A DNA stretch of 64,000 nucleotides from Bryobacter sp964387685 (GTDB lineage Bacteria; Acidobacteriota; Terriglobia; Bryobacterales; Bryobacteraceae): contig CAYLXK010000002.1 of assembly GCA_964387685.1 (NCBI GenBank), positions 310,001-374,000 of the forward strand, read 5' to 3'. The position numbers and the translations under genes were made by a program. Shown here piece after piece: positions 23,832-31,492 of this stretch (position 1 is its first letter; the number at the start of each line of letters is the position of its first letter). A model generated the notes under the pieces. That model had not been told where the DNA came from, made no database searches, and saw nothing but the letters and a program-made list of their open reading frames with translations.

Positions 23832-24424
23832 GATGGGGACTCCTTTGGGGCGAATTGCTTCAAGCGGCTACGCAGCGTCTCATAGGCACGGAACAACAGG
23901 CTTTTCACAGCCGATTCGGAACATCCCAGGACGCTTGCGATTTGAGAATATTCCATTTCCTGATATTTGTGCATCAAGACGGCCGAGCGCTGCTTTTCGG
24001 GCAACTGCTCGATGGCCGAGCGAATTTCGGCCAGCGCGGCTTGGCGGAGCATCTGCTGCTCTACGTTGGGCTCGCGGTCGGCCAACTGGCGCGGGGCGGC
24101 GTCTTCGGACTGCTCGTCGATGGAATCGTGGAGCTTATCGTGCCGCTTATCCCGCACATGATTTAACGCCAGATGGGTCGTGATCCGGAAGAGCCAAGTA
24201 GTGAACTTGGCGGTCGGCTCATAGGTCTCCCGGCTGCGATAGACGCGCAAAAATACTTCCTGAGCCAGTTCTTCGGCCACCGCCTGATTCTGGATCATTC
24301 GGTAAAGGAAATGAACCACAGCATTGCGGTGCTTCTCCAGGAGCAAGGCGAAACTGCTTTCGTCGCCCTCACGGACCCGGAGCATCAATTCGGCATCGCG
24401 TTCAATGGCCGCCACTGACGTCAC
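23828..24424 (-). CDS. ECF (RpoE-like) sigma factor
   Basis: The 198-residue protein has region 2 (FALLLEKHRNAVVHFLYRMI with EELAQEVFLRVYR and KFTTWLFRI) and region 4 (IEQLPEKQRSAVLMHKYQE with IASVLGCSESAVKSLLFRAYETL), which define an RpoE-type sigma-70 factor. It is co-translated with its anti-sigma factor. GTG start; no strong ribosome site. The Cas6 gene ends 36 bp upstream on the same strand. Confidence 0.93.
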   Translation of the reverse strand: MTSVAAIERDAELMLRVREGDESSFALLLEKHRNAVVHFLYRMIQNQAVAEELAQEVFLRVYRSRETYEPTAKFTTWLFRITTHLALNHVRDKRHDKLHDSIDEQSEDAAPRQLADREPNVEQQMLRQAALAEIRSAIEQLPEKQRSAVLMHKYQEMEYSQIASVLGCSESAVKSLLFRAYETLRSRLKQFAPKESPS

Positions 24425-24460
24425 AATGTCACAAACACCACAGCCTGGAAAGAGTTTCGC

Positions 24461-25177
24461 TTAATATACGACTTCGATTTGGCCGTTTCCCCAGGTCGTA
24501 TGCTTCCCGACGCCGGTGTAGAAAGCGGCCTTGAGATAGGGCAGGAAGGGCGAAAGATCCCCTTCGTAGACAGCGTTACCGGTGAAGCCGCCCACGGGAT
24601 GGGTCTGGCCGGTGCTGCGGGAAAAGCGGGAGACGCGCGCGGGTTGCAGGTCGCTGGAGACCAGATGAATGCGTTGGCTTCGTTCTGACAGGTCCCGAAA
24701 GTCGATTTCCAGGGGGCCGGAACCATAGAGGGCGCGTAAGGAACTGATGCGGTCCCGCAGGCGGCGGAAAAGAGGGCTGAAGTCGGCTTTGGCTTCGTTT
24801 CGGAGAAAGGTGGGGGAGAGGAAGCGGAGCTGAAGCCGAGAAACGGATGCCAAGGTCGGTGTGAGAGATAAATGATTCAATATGAGGTTATTGCAATTGA
24901 AATATGAAGTAAGACTCGAATCAAAGACATGGATAGCAAAGCGAAGCGTTCGCCCTTCGGAAAGACCCGGACGGACCACGAAGGGACGGGGCGGATCGGC
25001 AAGTCCGCTAGGACCTTCGTTTCGTCTGGGCGGGGCAAAAAGCTGCGTGTACAAGTCCGACCCGTGGAGCCGGCGACCCAATTCGCCCCGAATGAGATTA
25101 GGGACAAGTAAGGGATCGGAGGGAATGGGACGATGCATGTCCCATTCGAAATCGACGGTGAAGAAGTCTAGCGTCAT
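24461..25177 (-). CDS. cas6: Stand-alone Cas6-family protein
   Basis: The 238-residue protein matches the Cas6 family in an N-terminal RGELGRRLHG, a middle GPSGLADPPRPFVVRP and LRFLSPTFLRNEA, and the C-terminal SRSTGQTHPVGGFTGNAVYEG with the glycine-rich GVGKHTTWGNGQI. Cas6 cuts pre-crRNA at the repeat hairpin. The protein is shorter than many members. No other cas gene and no repeat array is in the window, so its substrate is unknown. It lies 36 bp upstream of the ECF sigma gene on the same strand. Start ATG at 25177 has a weak ribosome site. Confidence 0.75.
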   Translation of the reverse strand: MTLDFFTVDFEWDMHRPIPSDPLLVPNLIRGELGRRLHGSDLYTQLFAPPRRNEGPSGLADPPRPFVVRPGLSEGRTLRFAIHVFDSSLTSYFNCNNLILNHLSLTPTLASVSRLQLRFLSPTFLRNEAKADFSPLFRRLRDRISSLRALYGSGPLEIDFRDLSERSQRIHLVSSDLQPARVSRFSRSTGQTHPVGGFTGNAVYEGDLSPFLPYLKAAFYTGVGKHTTWGNGQIEVVY

Positions 25178-25235
25178 CTGGCCGTCATCGTTTCTTCACC
25201 CCGCGTTCACCTGCCGCTGTTATCCTGCCACAGCC

Positions 25236-26759
25236 ATGTCCATTTCCCGTAGACTCTTTGCGACTAGCGCCGCCTCGGCCGCTTTCTTGCACCGGGGCCT
25301 TGAAGCCCAGACCTCCGCTACCCCGATTTTTGCCCACGGCGTGGCCAGCGGCGACCCGCTCAACAACCGAGTCATCATCTGGACCCGCGTCAGCCCCGCG
25401 TCGCCGGACGACAACTTGACCGTGGAATGGCAGATCGCCAGCGATGCATCGATGCGGAATGTATTGCAGCAAGGCGTGACGGGAACGAATTCCAGTTACG
25501 ACTTTACCGTGAAAGTGGACGTGGCGCGGCTGGACCCGGGGACGACTTACTATTACCAGTTCTCTTACAAAGGAACGCTTTCTCCCATCGGCCGGACCAG
25601 AACGCTACCCGCCGGGAGCATCGAGCGGGCGCGGATGGCGGTGGTTTCCTGTTCCAATCATCCCTATGGCTTCTTTAACGCCTATCGGCTGGTGGCCAAT
25701 CGCAGCGACCTGGACGCCGTGCTGCACCTCGGCGACTACATATACGAGTACGGCAATGAGACCTACGGCGACGGTACGCCCCTCGGCCGCGTGCCCGTGC
25801 CGAATAAAGAGATCGTTACGCTGACCGACTACCGCCAGCGGATCGCCCAATACCGCCTGGACGCGGACCTGCAAGAGGCGCACCGGCAGCACCCCTGGAT
25901 TTGCGTATGGGACGACCATGAATCGACGAACGATTCCTGGTTTGGCGGCGCGCAGAATCACCAACCGGCAACGGAAGGCGATTGGAGCCAGCGCCGGGCG
26001 GTTTCGGCCTTGGCGTGGTTTGAATGGATGCCCGTGCGGGACAACCCCTGGCAGGATATGAGCATCTACCGTAACTTCCGTTTTGGGGACTTACTGGACC
26101 TGACGATGCTGGACACGCGCCTGGACTCGCGCGACCAACAAGTACTGCCGAACTCACCGCTGGTGGCGGCGCCGAACCGGACCCTGCTGGGAGCGACGCA
26201 GGAAGAATGGCTCTTCCGCCAACTGTCGAATTCGCGGGCCCGCAGCGCCACTTGGCGTGTGATTGGGCAACAGGTAATGATGGCGCAGGTGTTGGGCACG
26301 GACGGCTCGCCCTTTAACAGCGACCAATGGGACGGCTATGTGGCGAGCCGCAACCGGATCCTGGGTTTCTTGGCTGAGCAACAGGTGAATAATATTGTGG
26401 TGCTGACGGGAGACATTCACTCGAGCTGGGCCAATGAAATCAGCGTTAATCCCTTTGCGGTGGGCACGGCGCTGGCGCGGCGGCAGGCGGTGGAGTTTGT
26501 GACGACCGCCATTACCAGCCCGGCGATCGAAGACGCGGCGACGGCGGCGGCGACAGCGCAGGGCTTGCGCGCGACGCACCCGCACATTCAGTATGTGGAA
26601 CTGAGCCGCCGGGGTTACATGATCCTGGACGTGGACCGGAACCGCGCGCAGGCGCAGTGGTATCACGTGGCGACGATCCGGGAGCGTTCGACGCAGGAGA
26701 CGCTAGCGGCCACTTACTTCACCGCGGCGGGCGAATCGCGTTTGCAGGCGGGGCGCTAG
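25236..26759 (+). CDS. phoD: PhoD-like alkaline phosphatase
   Basis: The start at 25236 (MSISRRLFATSAASAAF) gives an exported 507-residue protein with a twin-arginine-like signal; the frame is open further upstream but that part is antisense to cas6. An N-terminal fibronectin-like domain (about 30-120) is followed by the metallophosphatase: LHLGDYIYEYG, VWDDHE and GDIHSSWANE metal-binding motifs. PhoD enzymes release phosphate from mono- and diesters outside the cytoplasm, using calcium and iron. Confidence 0.93.
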   Translation: MSISRRLFATSAASAAFLHRGLEAQTSATPIFAHGVASGDPLNNRVIIWTRVSPASPDDNLTVEWQIASDASMRNVLQQGVTGTNSSYDFTVKVDVARLDPGTTYYYQFSYKGTLSPIGRTRTLPAGSIERARMAVVSCSNHPYGFFNAYRLVANRSDLDAVLHLGDYIYEYGNETYGDGTPLGRVPVPNKEIVTLTDYRQRIAQYRLDADLQEAHRQHPWICVWDDHESTNDSWFGGAQNHQPATEGDWSQRRAVSALAWFEWMPVRDNPWQDMSIYRNFRFGDLLDLTMLDTRLDSRDQQVLPNSPLVAAPNRTLLGATQEEWLFRQLSNSRARSATWRVIGQQVMMAQVLGTDGSPFNSDQWDGYVASRNRILGFLAEQQVNNIVVLTGDIHSSWANEISVNPFAVGTALARRQAVEFVTTAITSPAIEDAATAAATAQGLRATHPHIQYVELSRRGYMILDVDRNRAQAQWYHVATIRERSTQETLAATYFTAAGESRLQAGR

Positions 26760-26766
26760 ACCATTT

Positions 26767-27245
26767 CTAAGGGCCGGTGACGCTGGTTAGATAGCGGAAG
26801 CGCTCATCGGCCCACTCGTAGTAGCTGCTGGTGGCTTCTTTTGGACCTAAGCCCTGGGTACGAGTAATGAAGAGCCGACTATCGACGTTGTGTTCGATAT
26901 AGCTTTCCTCGATGAAGCCGCCGCCGCAGATCCAACGATCCCAGCCCGTTTTTTTTCGTTGCCGGGCGGCGGGTGGATCGCAGCGGTCATCAGATCCACA
27001 ATGGCGATGGCGGAACACATTGATCCGCAGCCCCAAGCGGCGATGGTGTAGTGCCCAGCGACATTCGGTTTGGCGTGGGACGGGCTGGTTATCTGGGTGC
27101 GGAACATTCGCTCGGAGCGAGAACGGAAAATTGGCTTTGCGTTCGGGCACTTAAAATCTGTGGGAGTGGGGTAGTCTTCGAAGCGGGGACGGGCAGACGC
27201 TGACTAACTTGTGGCTAGAAGAATTAGCAACTGCCGCCGGGTCAT
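26767..27245 (-). pseudogene. Broken secreted-protein gene (stop plus frameshift)
   Basis: Read from an ATG at 27245, the frame encodes a signal-like start (MTRRQLLILLATS), hits a TAG at 27204-27206, then continues in the same frame through PTPTDFKCPNAKP and NVAGHYTIAAWGCGSMC. At a run of eight A (minus strand, about 26949-26956) the meaningful reading shifts by one base and goes on as WDRWICGGGFIEESYIEHN to YYEWADERFRYLT and a TAG at 26767. The joined product resembles small periplasmic proteins with an AGHYT-x-WGCG core and a YYEW end. Two lesions make it a likely pseudogene. Confidence 0.75.
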
Positions 27246-27252
27246 GATTTTG

Positions 27253-27849
27253 CTATGAGAATAGGCTCGAGACTTCGACTGGGTTAACTGGCGAGAAGAG
27301 CGGTGAAACGGTTTCGCCCTCGCTGTGGATAGCGGTTAGGGTGTAGACGCCAAGCTGGGGCTTGCGGTGGATGGTTAGGGTGCGGGCGTTTAGGTCTAGG
27401 AGCCAGTACTCGGGGATACCGGAGCGGGCATAGAGGTCGCGCTTGGTGGTGGAGTCCTTGAGAAGTGACGAGTCGGCGATTTCGACGATGAGTTGCACTT
27501 CGGATGCCAAAGGGTGACGCGTTTCCAGTTGTTCCGGGTTGGTCGAGCACACCACGATGTCGGGTTGGGGTTCTGACAATTCCGCGTCTGATCCCAGCAG
27601 AGTGATCGGCTTTTCCGAGCGGATTCGCTCGAAGGCAACGAAGGTGGCCAGCCATCGAAAGAAGCGCGCAAACGCGTTCGCGTGTTTGGGGTTGTGGCTC
27701 ATGAGGTCGACAATTTCTCCATGTAACAACTCGAACTTGTAGTTGTCAAAGAGCCCAGCGTCCAGCGCGCGATAGACCTGGCCGACTGTCCACCGCACGC
27801 GAGGGACAGTCGGGTCGAGAGGAGCCAAGGCGGGCGCTGAAGTGGTCAT
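27253..27849 (-). CDS. Uma2 family endonuclease-like protein
   Basis: The 198-residue protein has the Uma2/DUF820 restriction-endonuclease fold: ELLHGEIVDLM, QPDIVVC (Asp), LIVEIADSSLLKD (Glu) and KRDLYARSGIPEYWLLD with the catalytic Lys. These PD-(D/E)xK proteins are abundant in cyanobacteria and acidobacteria; their substrates are mostly unknown. It stands alone downstream of the TonB receptor gene on the same strand as the pseudogene. Confidence 0.85.
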   Translation of the reverse strand: MTTSAPALAPLDPTVPRVRWTVGQVYRALDAGLFDNYKFELLHGEIVDLMSHNPKHANAFARFFRWLATFVAFERIRSEKPITLLGSDAELSEPQPDIVVCSTNPEQLETRHPLASEVQLIVEIADSSLLKDSTTKRDLYARSGIPEYWLLDLNARTLTIHRKPQLGVYTLTAIHSEGETVSPLFSPVNPVEVSSLFS

Positions 27850-27870
27850 GCTGCCCCTAGTGTATCGCCG

Positions 27871-30800
27871 CTAAAAGTAGAACTTCGCGCCGAGCTGGAT
27901 CTTGCGGGAAGAGCTGGCGAGGGAGTTGAAGATGCGGCCGAAGGTGGTGGAGCTGAGCGTGGTGGTGGGGAAACCAAAGCTCGGGGTGTTGGTGACGTTG
28001 ATGGCGTCGGCGCGGATTTCCAGGCGGTAGCGCTCGGTGAGGGGGATGCGCTTGACGAGGGTGGTGTCCATATTGAAGAAGCCGTCGCCGTAGAAGCGGT
28101 TGCGATTGGAGGAGCCGATGGAGCCGGCGGTTGGATTGGAGAAGCCGGCGACTTCGGAAGGATTGAAGTACCACTTGATGCCGTCGGGACGGTCGGCGGC
28201 TTGGCCGAAGCTACTGCAGGCGTTGCAGTCGGCGGTGGAGCCGACGACGTTGGAGAACTGATTGAAGCCACTAAAGACGGTGAAGGGGCGGCCGGAGGTA
28301 AGGGTGAGGGCGCCGCTGATCTGCCAATCGGCGAGGGCTAAGCGCAGAGGCTTGGGGGCGTTTTGGGAAAAGGGGACTTCCCAGAGCCAGTAGCTCTGAA
28401 TGGCGTGGCGGCGGTCGAAATCGCTGGGAGCATAGTTGCCGCGGCGGTCGTTGATATCGAAGGGTGTGGAGGAGGCGGATTGGGCGACGCCGCCGCCGAC
28501 CACGGTAAAGGCGGGGTCGAAGCTGCGGGTATCGAGGCTTTTGGACCAGGTGTAGCCGAGCTGAGCGGTGAGGCCTTTGGACATGCGGCGTTCGACTTGG
28601 ATCTGGAGGGCATGGTAGGTGGAGAAGTCATTGGAATCGATGACGTTGGTGTTGCCAGCGAATTGGGTATTGGGGATGAAGAAGTTTTGTCCGAGGCCGG
28701 AGGCTTGGGCGAGCGGCACGCCACCGACCAGGCGGCGGGAAAGGTCTTGCGCAATGAAGGCAACAGAGCGGCCGTTGATGTCCGCGGGATAGGCACGGCG
28801 TAGAAGGGCGCTGCCGGATTCGGTGGCGCCACGGCGCGGGTCGACGCTGAGCAGTTGATTGATCAGCGGACTTTCGCCGCCGGCGACCACGGTGTTGTAA
28901 GCGTTGAGGAAGCCGTTGCGGGTGATGTCGACCTGGTTGACGTTATAACCGCCGAAGAGGTTGTGGGCGCGGCGACCGATGTAATTGACGTCGATGACCG
29001 TGTTGCGGGCGATTTGGTGTTGGACGCCCAAGCTCCACATATGGGTTTGGGGCATTTCGAGATTCGGATCGACGACCGTAATGGAGTTCGCCGAGTAGGC
29101 CGGGGGCTGTTGGAAGTCCGCAGGGACGCCGCGCGGTGTGACCAGGGCGGGGGTGAGGTTGCGGAGCCGGCCGCCGGCTTGGCCGAAGGCTTCGTTGGTG
29201 GAACCTTGGGCTTGGCCGGGCAGATTTTGGAAGACGGCGGAACTAAGGACGAAGGTGTTGAGGCGATCGTAGGCGAGGCGGTAGTTGGAGCGAATGACGG
29301 TCTTGCCTTGGCCGAAGGGGTCGTAAGCAAAACCAATGGAGGGGCCCCAGTTATTGCGGTCGCTGCGGAAGAGGTCGCCGGTCTGCCACCGTGCCGAAGA
29401 AGTGGGGGCGGCGCCGAGGGCGATGACCTGGTCGGGACGCGTGATGAGGCCAGAGGGGTCGGAGCGGGGCGTCATTTTCCATTCGAGGCGGAGGCCCAGA
29501 TCGACGGTGAGGCGCTTGGAGACTTTCCAGGTGTCCTGGAAGAAGAAGTCGTATTCGTTGAAGAGGGCTTTGAAGTCGTAAGGCTGCGCGGCGAATTGGG
29601 AGCCGGCGTTGACGAAGCCGCGGGAGACGGTGCCGACGCGGCCCAGCATGTAGTTGATGCTGGACTCGAGGTTGACGCGGTCAAACTGGCTATTGATGTC
29701 GGGGGGCAGGCCGAAGCGGGCGGCGTCGACGGTATTAACGGTGCGGCTGAAGTTCGCCTGGGTGGTGATGTTGGAGCCGCCGACGGAGCCGCGCACGTCG
29801 TTGTGGGAGGCGAGGCGGAAGTTAATGCCGCCTTTGAAGCTGTGGGCGCCGGCGAAGTAACTGAAGTTATCGACAAACTGCCAGGTATTCAGCTTACGCG
29901 CGTTGCCGAAGCTGAGCTCCTGGGGGATGGTAACTGGAGCGCCAGTGAGGTTGATGGCGTTCAAGTCGGCGGTGGGAATCTGGAAGTCGAAGCCGAAGTA
30001 ATTGCGGCCGAAGACAAACTCGTTGGTGATGCGGGAGGTGGGGTTGGTGCGCCAGTTGAAGGCGAGATTGACGGGATCGCGGAAGGTGTTGACGGGGCAG
30101 ACGCCGCCGGGAAGGAAGGGCGCGCCGCCGTTAACGCGATCGCAGAGCGTATTCTGCTGGCCGAAGAGGGCACGGGCATAGATGGTGTTCTTGTCGTTCA
30201 GAACGTAATCGAGCTTGATGGTGGTGTCGTACTGGCGCTCGGAGCCGAGGGCGGTGAAGGTGTAGAAGGCTGTGTTGAGGCCGTCGCCGCCGAAGAAGTT
30301 GTTGGGGGAGGGGAGTTCCTGGATGAGAGCGCGGGTGCGGGGATCGGCACCAAGGCGGTCGGGGTCCTGGGTGAGGACATTGTAAGTGCCGATGTTCAGG
30401 CCCGCGACGGGGTTGCCGCTTTGGTCGATGGAGGAGTTGGCGACGCCAAAGGGCAGATTACGGCCGCCGCGCACATAGCGGAAGATGCCTTGCTTGGCGG
30501 TATCGGTGTAAACGGTGCGATTGACAATCGCGGAATCGCGGGCGGTGAGGCGCTGGATGTTGCCGAAGTAGAAGAGCTTATTCTTCACGATCGGACCGCC
30601 CACGGAGCCGCCGTAGATGTGTTGTTGGAACTGGGGCTTGCCTTGGCCCTGAACGTTGGCTTGCCATTCGGAGGCATTGAAGCGGGGGGTGCGGTAGAAC
30701 CAGAAGCCTTGGCCGTGGACTTCGTTGGTGCCGGACTTGGTAATCATGGAGACTTGGGCGCCGGAGTTACGGCCGAATTCGGCGGTGGCGTTGGAGGTAA

Positions 30801-31455
30801 GGACCTTGAACTCGGCGAGAGAATCGGGGTTGGTGCGAATGGGGGCGAAGCTGGAGCCGCCGGCGGAGGTTTCGTTGGCATCGATGCCATCGATGGTGTA
30901 ATTCCAGGCGCGGTCGCGGGCGCCGTTGACGTGGATGCCGCCGCCGGTATTGGCACCGGAGACGACGCCGGGCTGACGCAGCACAAGGTCGAGAGGATTG
31001 CGGCCGCGGCTGCCGACGATGGGGAGGTCTTTGATGATTTGCTCACTGAAGACGTTGCCGATGTTGCCGGAGGTGGAGGTCTGGACCTGCTCATAGGCGC
31101 CGGATACTTCCACGCTTTCCGTGACCGCGCCGACCTGGAGGACGATGTTGACGGTGGTGGGTTGGCCGATGTTGACGACGTTGCCTTTGGCGATGAACTT
31201 CTTGAAACCGGGCGCTTCGACTTCGACGGTGTATTTGCCGACGAAGATCGACTCAAAGAAATAGGCGCCGTTGTCGGCGGTGACCGCGTTGAAGGTCTGG
31301 TTGGTGCCTTCATTGGTGAGGCGGACCTGGACGGCCGCGACGGCGGCACCGGAGGGATCGTTGACGGTGCCGAGAAGGCGTGAGGTGGTGCCTTGGGCGA
31401 AAACGGACGTAGTAAGGGGTAGGAGGGCGGCCAAGCCCCAGAAGCAGCGTTTCAT
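27871..31455 (-). CDS. Oar-like TonB-dependent receptor
   Basis: The 1194-residue outer-membrane protein starts with a signal peptide (MKRCFWGLAALLPLTTSVFAQ), then a carboxypeptidase-regulatory beta-sandwich (LLGTVNDPSGAAVAAVQVRL to about 110), a plug domain (about 120-240) and a long barrel ending in LGAKFYF with a C-terminal Phe. Such receptors are greatly expanded in Solibacter-like acidobacteria and are thought to import oligosaccharides or other large nutrients. Ligand cannot be told. It may be co-regulated with the wHTH-SUMF1 gene, whose stop is 37 bp upstream of it on the same strand. Confidence 0.92.
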   Translation of the reverse strand: MKRCFWGLAALLPLTTSVFAQGTTSRLLGTVNDPSGAAVAAVQVRLTNEGTNQTFNAVTADNGAYFFESIFVGKYTVEVEAPGFKKFIAKGNVVNIGQPTTVNIVLQVGAVTESVEVSGAYEQVQTSTSGNIGNVFSEQIIKDLPIVGSRGRNPLDLVLRQPGVVSGANTGGGIHVNGARDRAWNYTIDGIDANETSAGGSSFAPIRTNPDSLAEFKVLTSNATAEFGRNSGAQVSMITKSGTNEVHGQGFWFYRTPRFNASEWQANVQGQGKPQFQQHIYGGSVGGPIVKNKLFYFGNIQRLTARDSAIVNRTVYTDTAKQGIFRYVRGGRNLPFGVANSSIDQSGNPVAGLNIGTYNVLTQDPDRLGADPRTRALIQELPSPNNFFGGDGLNTAFYTFTALGSERQYDTTIKLDYVLNDKNTIYARALFGQQNTLCDRVNGGAPFLPGGVCPVNTFRDPVNLAFNWRTNPTSRITNEFVFGRNYFGFDFQIPTADLNAINLTGAPVTIPQELSFGNARKLNTWQFVDNFSYFAGAHSFKGGINFRLASHNDVRGSVGGSNITTQANFSRTVNTVDAARFGLPPDINSQFDRVNLESSINYMLGRVGTVSRGFVNAGSQFAAQPYDFKALFNEYDFFFQDTWKVSKRLTVDLGLRLEWKMTPRSDPSGLITRPDQVIALGAAPTSSARWQTGDLFRSDRNNWGPSIGFAYDPFGQGKTVIRSNYRLAYDRLNTFVLSSAVFQNLPGQAQGSTNEAFGQAGGRLRNLTPALVTPRGVPADFQQPPAYSANSITVVDPNLEMPQTHMWSLGVQHQIARNTVIDVNYIGRRAHNLFGGYNVNQVDITRNGFLNAYNTVVAGGESPLINQLLSVDPRRGATESGSALLRRAYPADINGRSVAFIAQDLSRRLVGGVPLAQASGLGQNFFIPNTQFAGNTNVIDSNDFSTYHALQIQVERRMSKGLTAQLGYTWSKSLDTRSFDPAFTVVGGGVAQSASSTPFDINDRRGNYAPSDFDRRHAIQSYWLWEVPFSQNAPKPLRLALADWQISGALTLTSGRPFTVFSGFNQFSNVVGSTADCNACSSFGQAADRPDGIKWYFNPSEVAGFSNPTAGSIGSSNRNRFYGDGFFNMDTTLVKRIPLTERYRLEIRADAINVTNTPSFGFPTTTLSSTTFGRIFNSLASSSRKIQLGAKFYF

Positions 31456-31492
31456 TGTTACAGCTTAACGAATTTTAGGGATGAAAGGCAGG

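Noticed and set aside
24425..25180. CRISPR array near cas6
   Set aside because: No evenly spaced direct repeats were found here or elsewhere in the window.
24882..25235. N-terminal extension of the PhoD frame
   Set aside because: It is antisense to cas6; the signal peptide at 25236 marks the real start.
28855..31383. 842-codon open frame on the plus strand
   Set aside because: It is antisense to the TonB receptor gene, mirrors its codons, has Gly/Val/Asp-rich composition and no domain.
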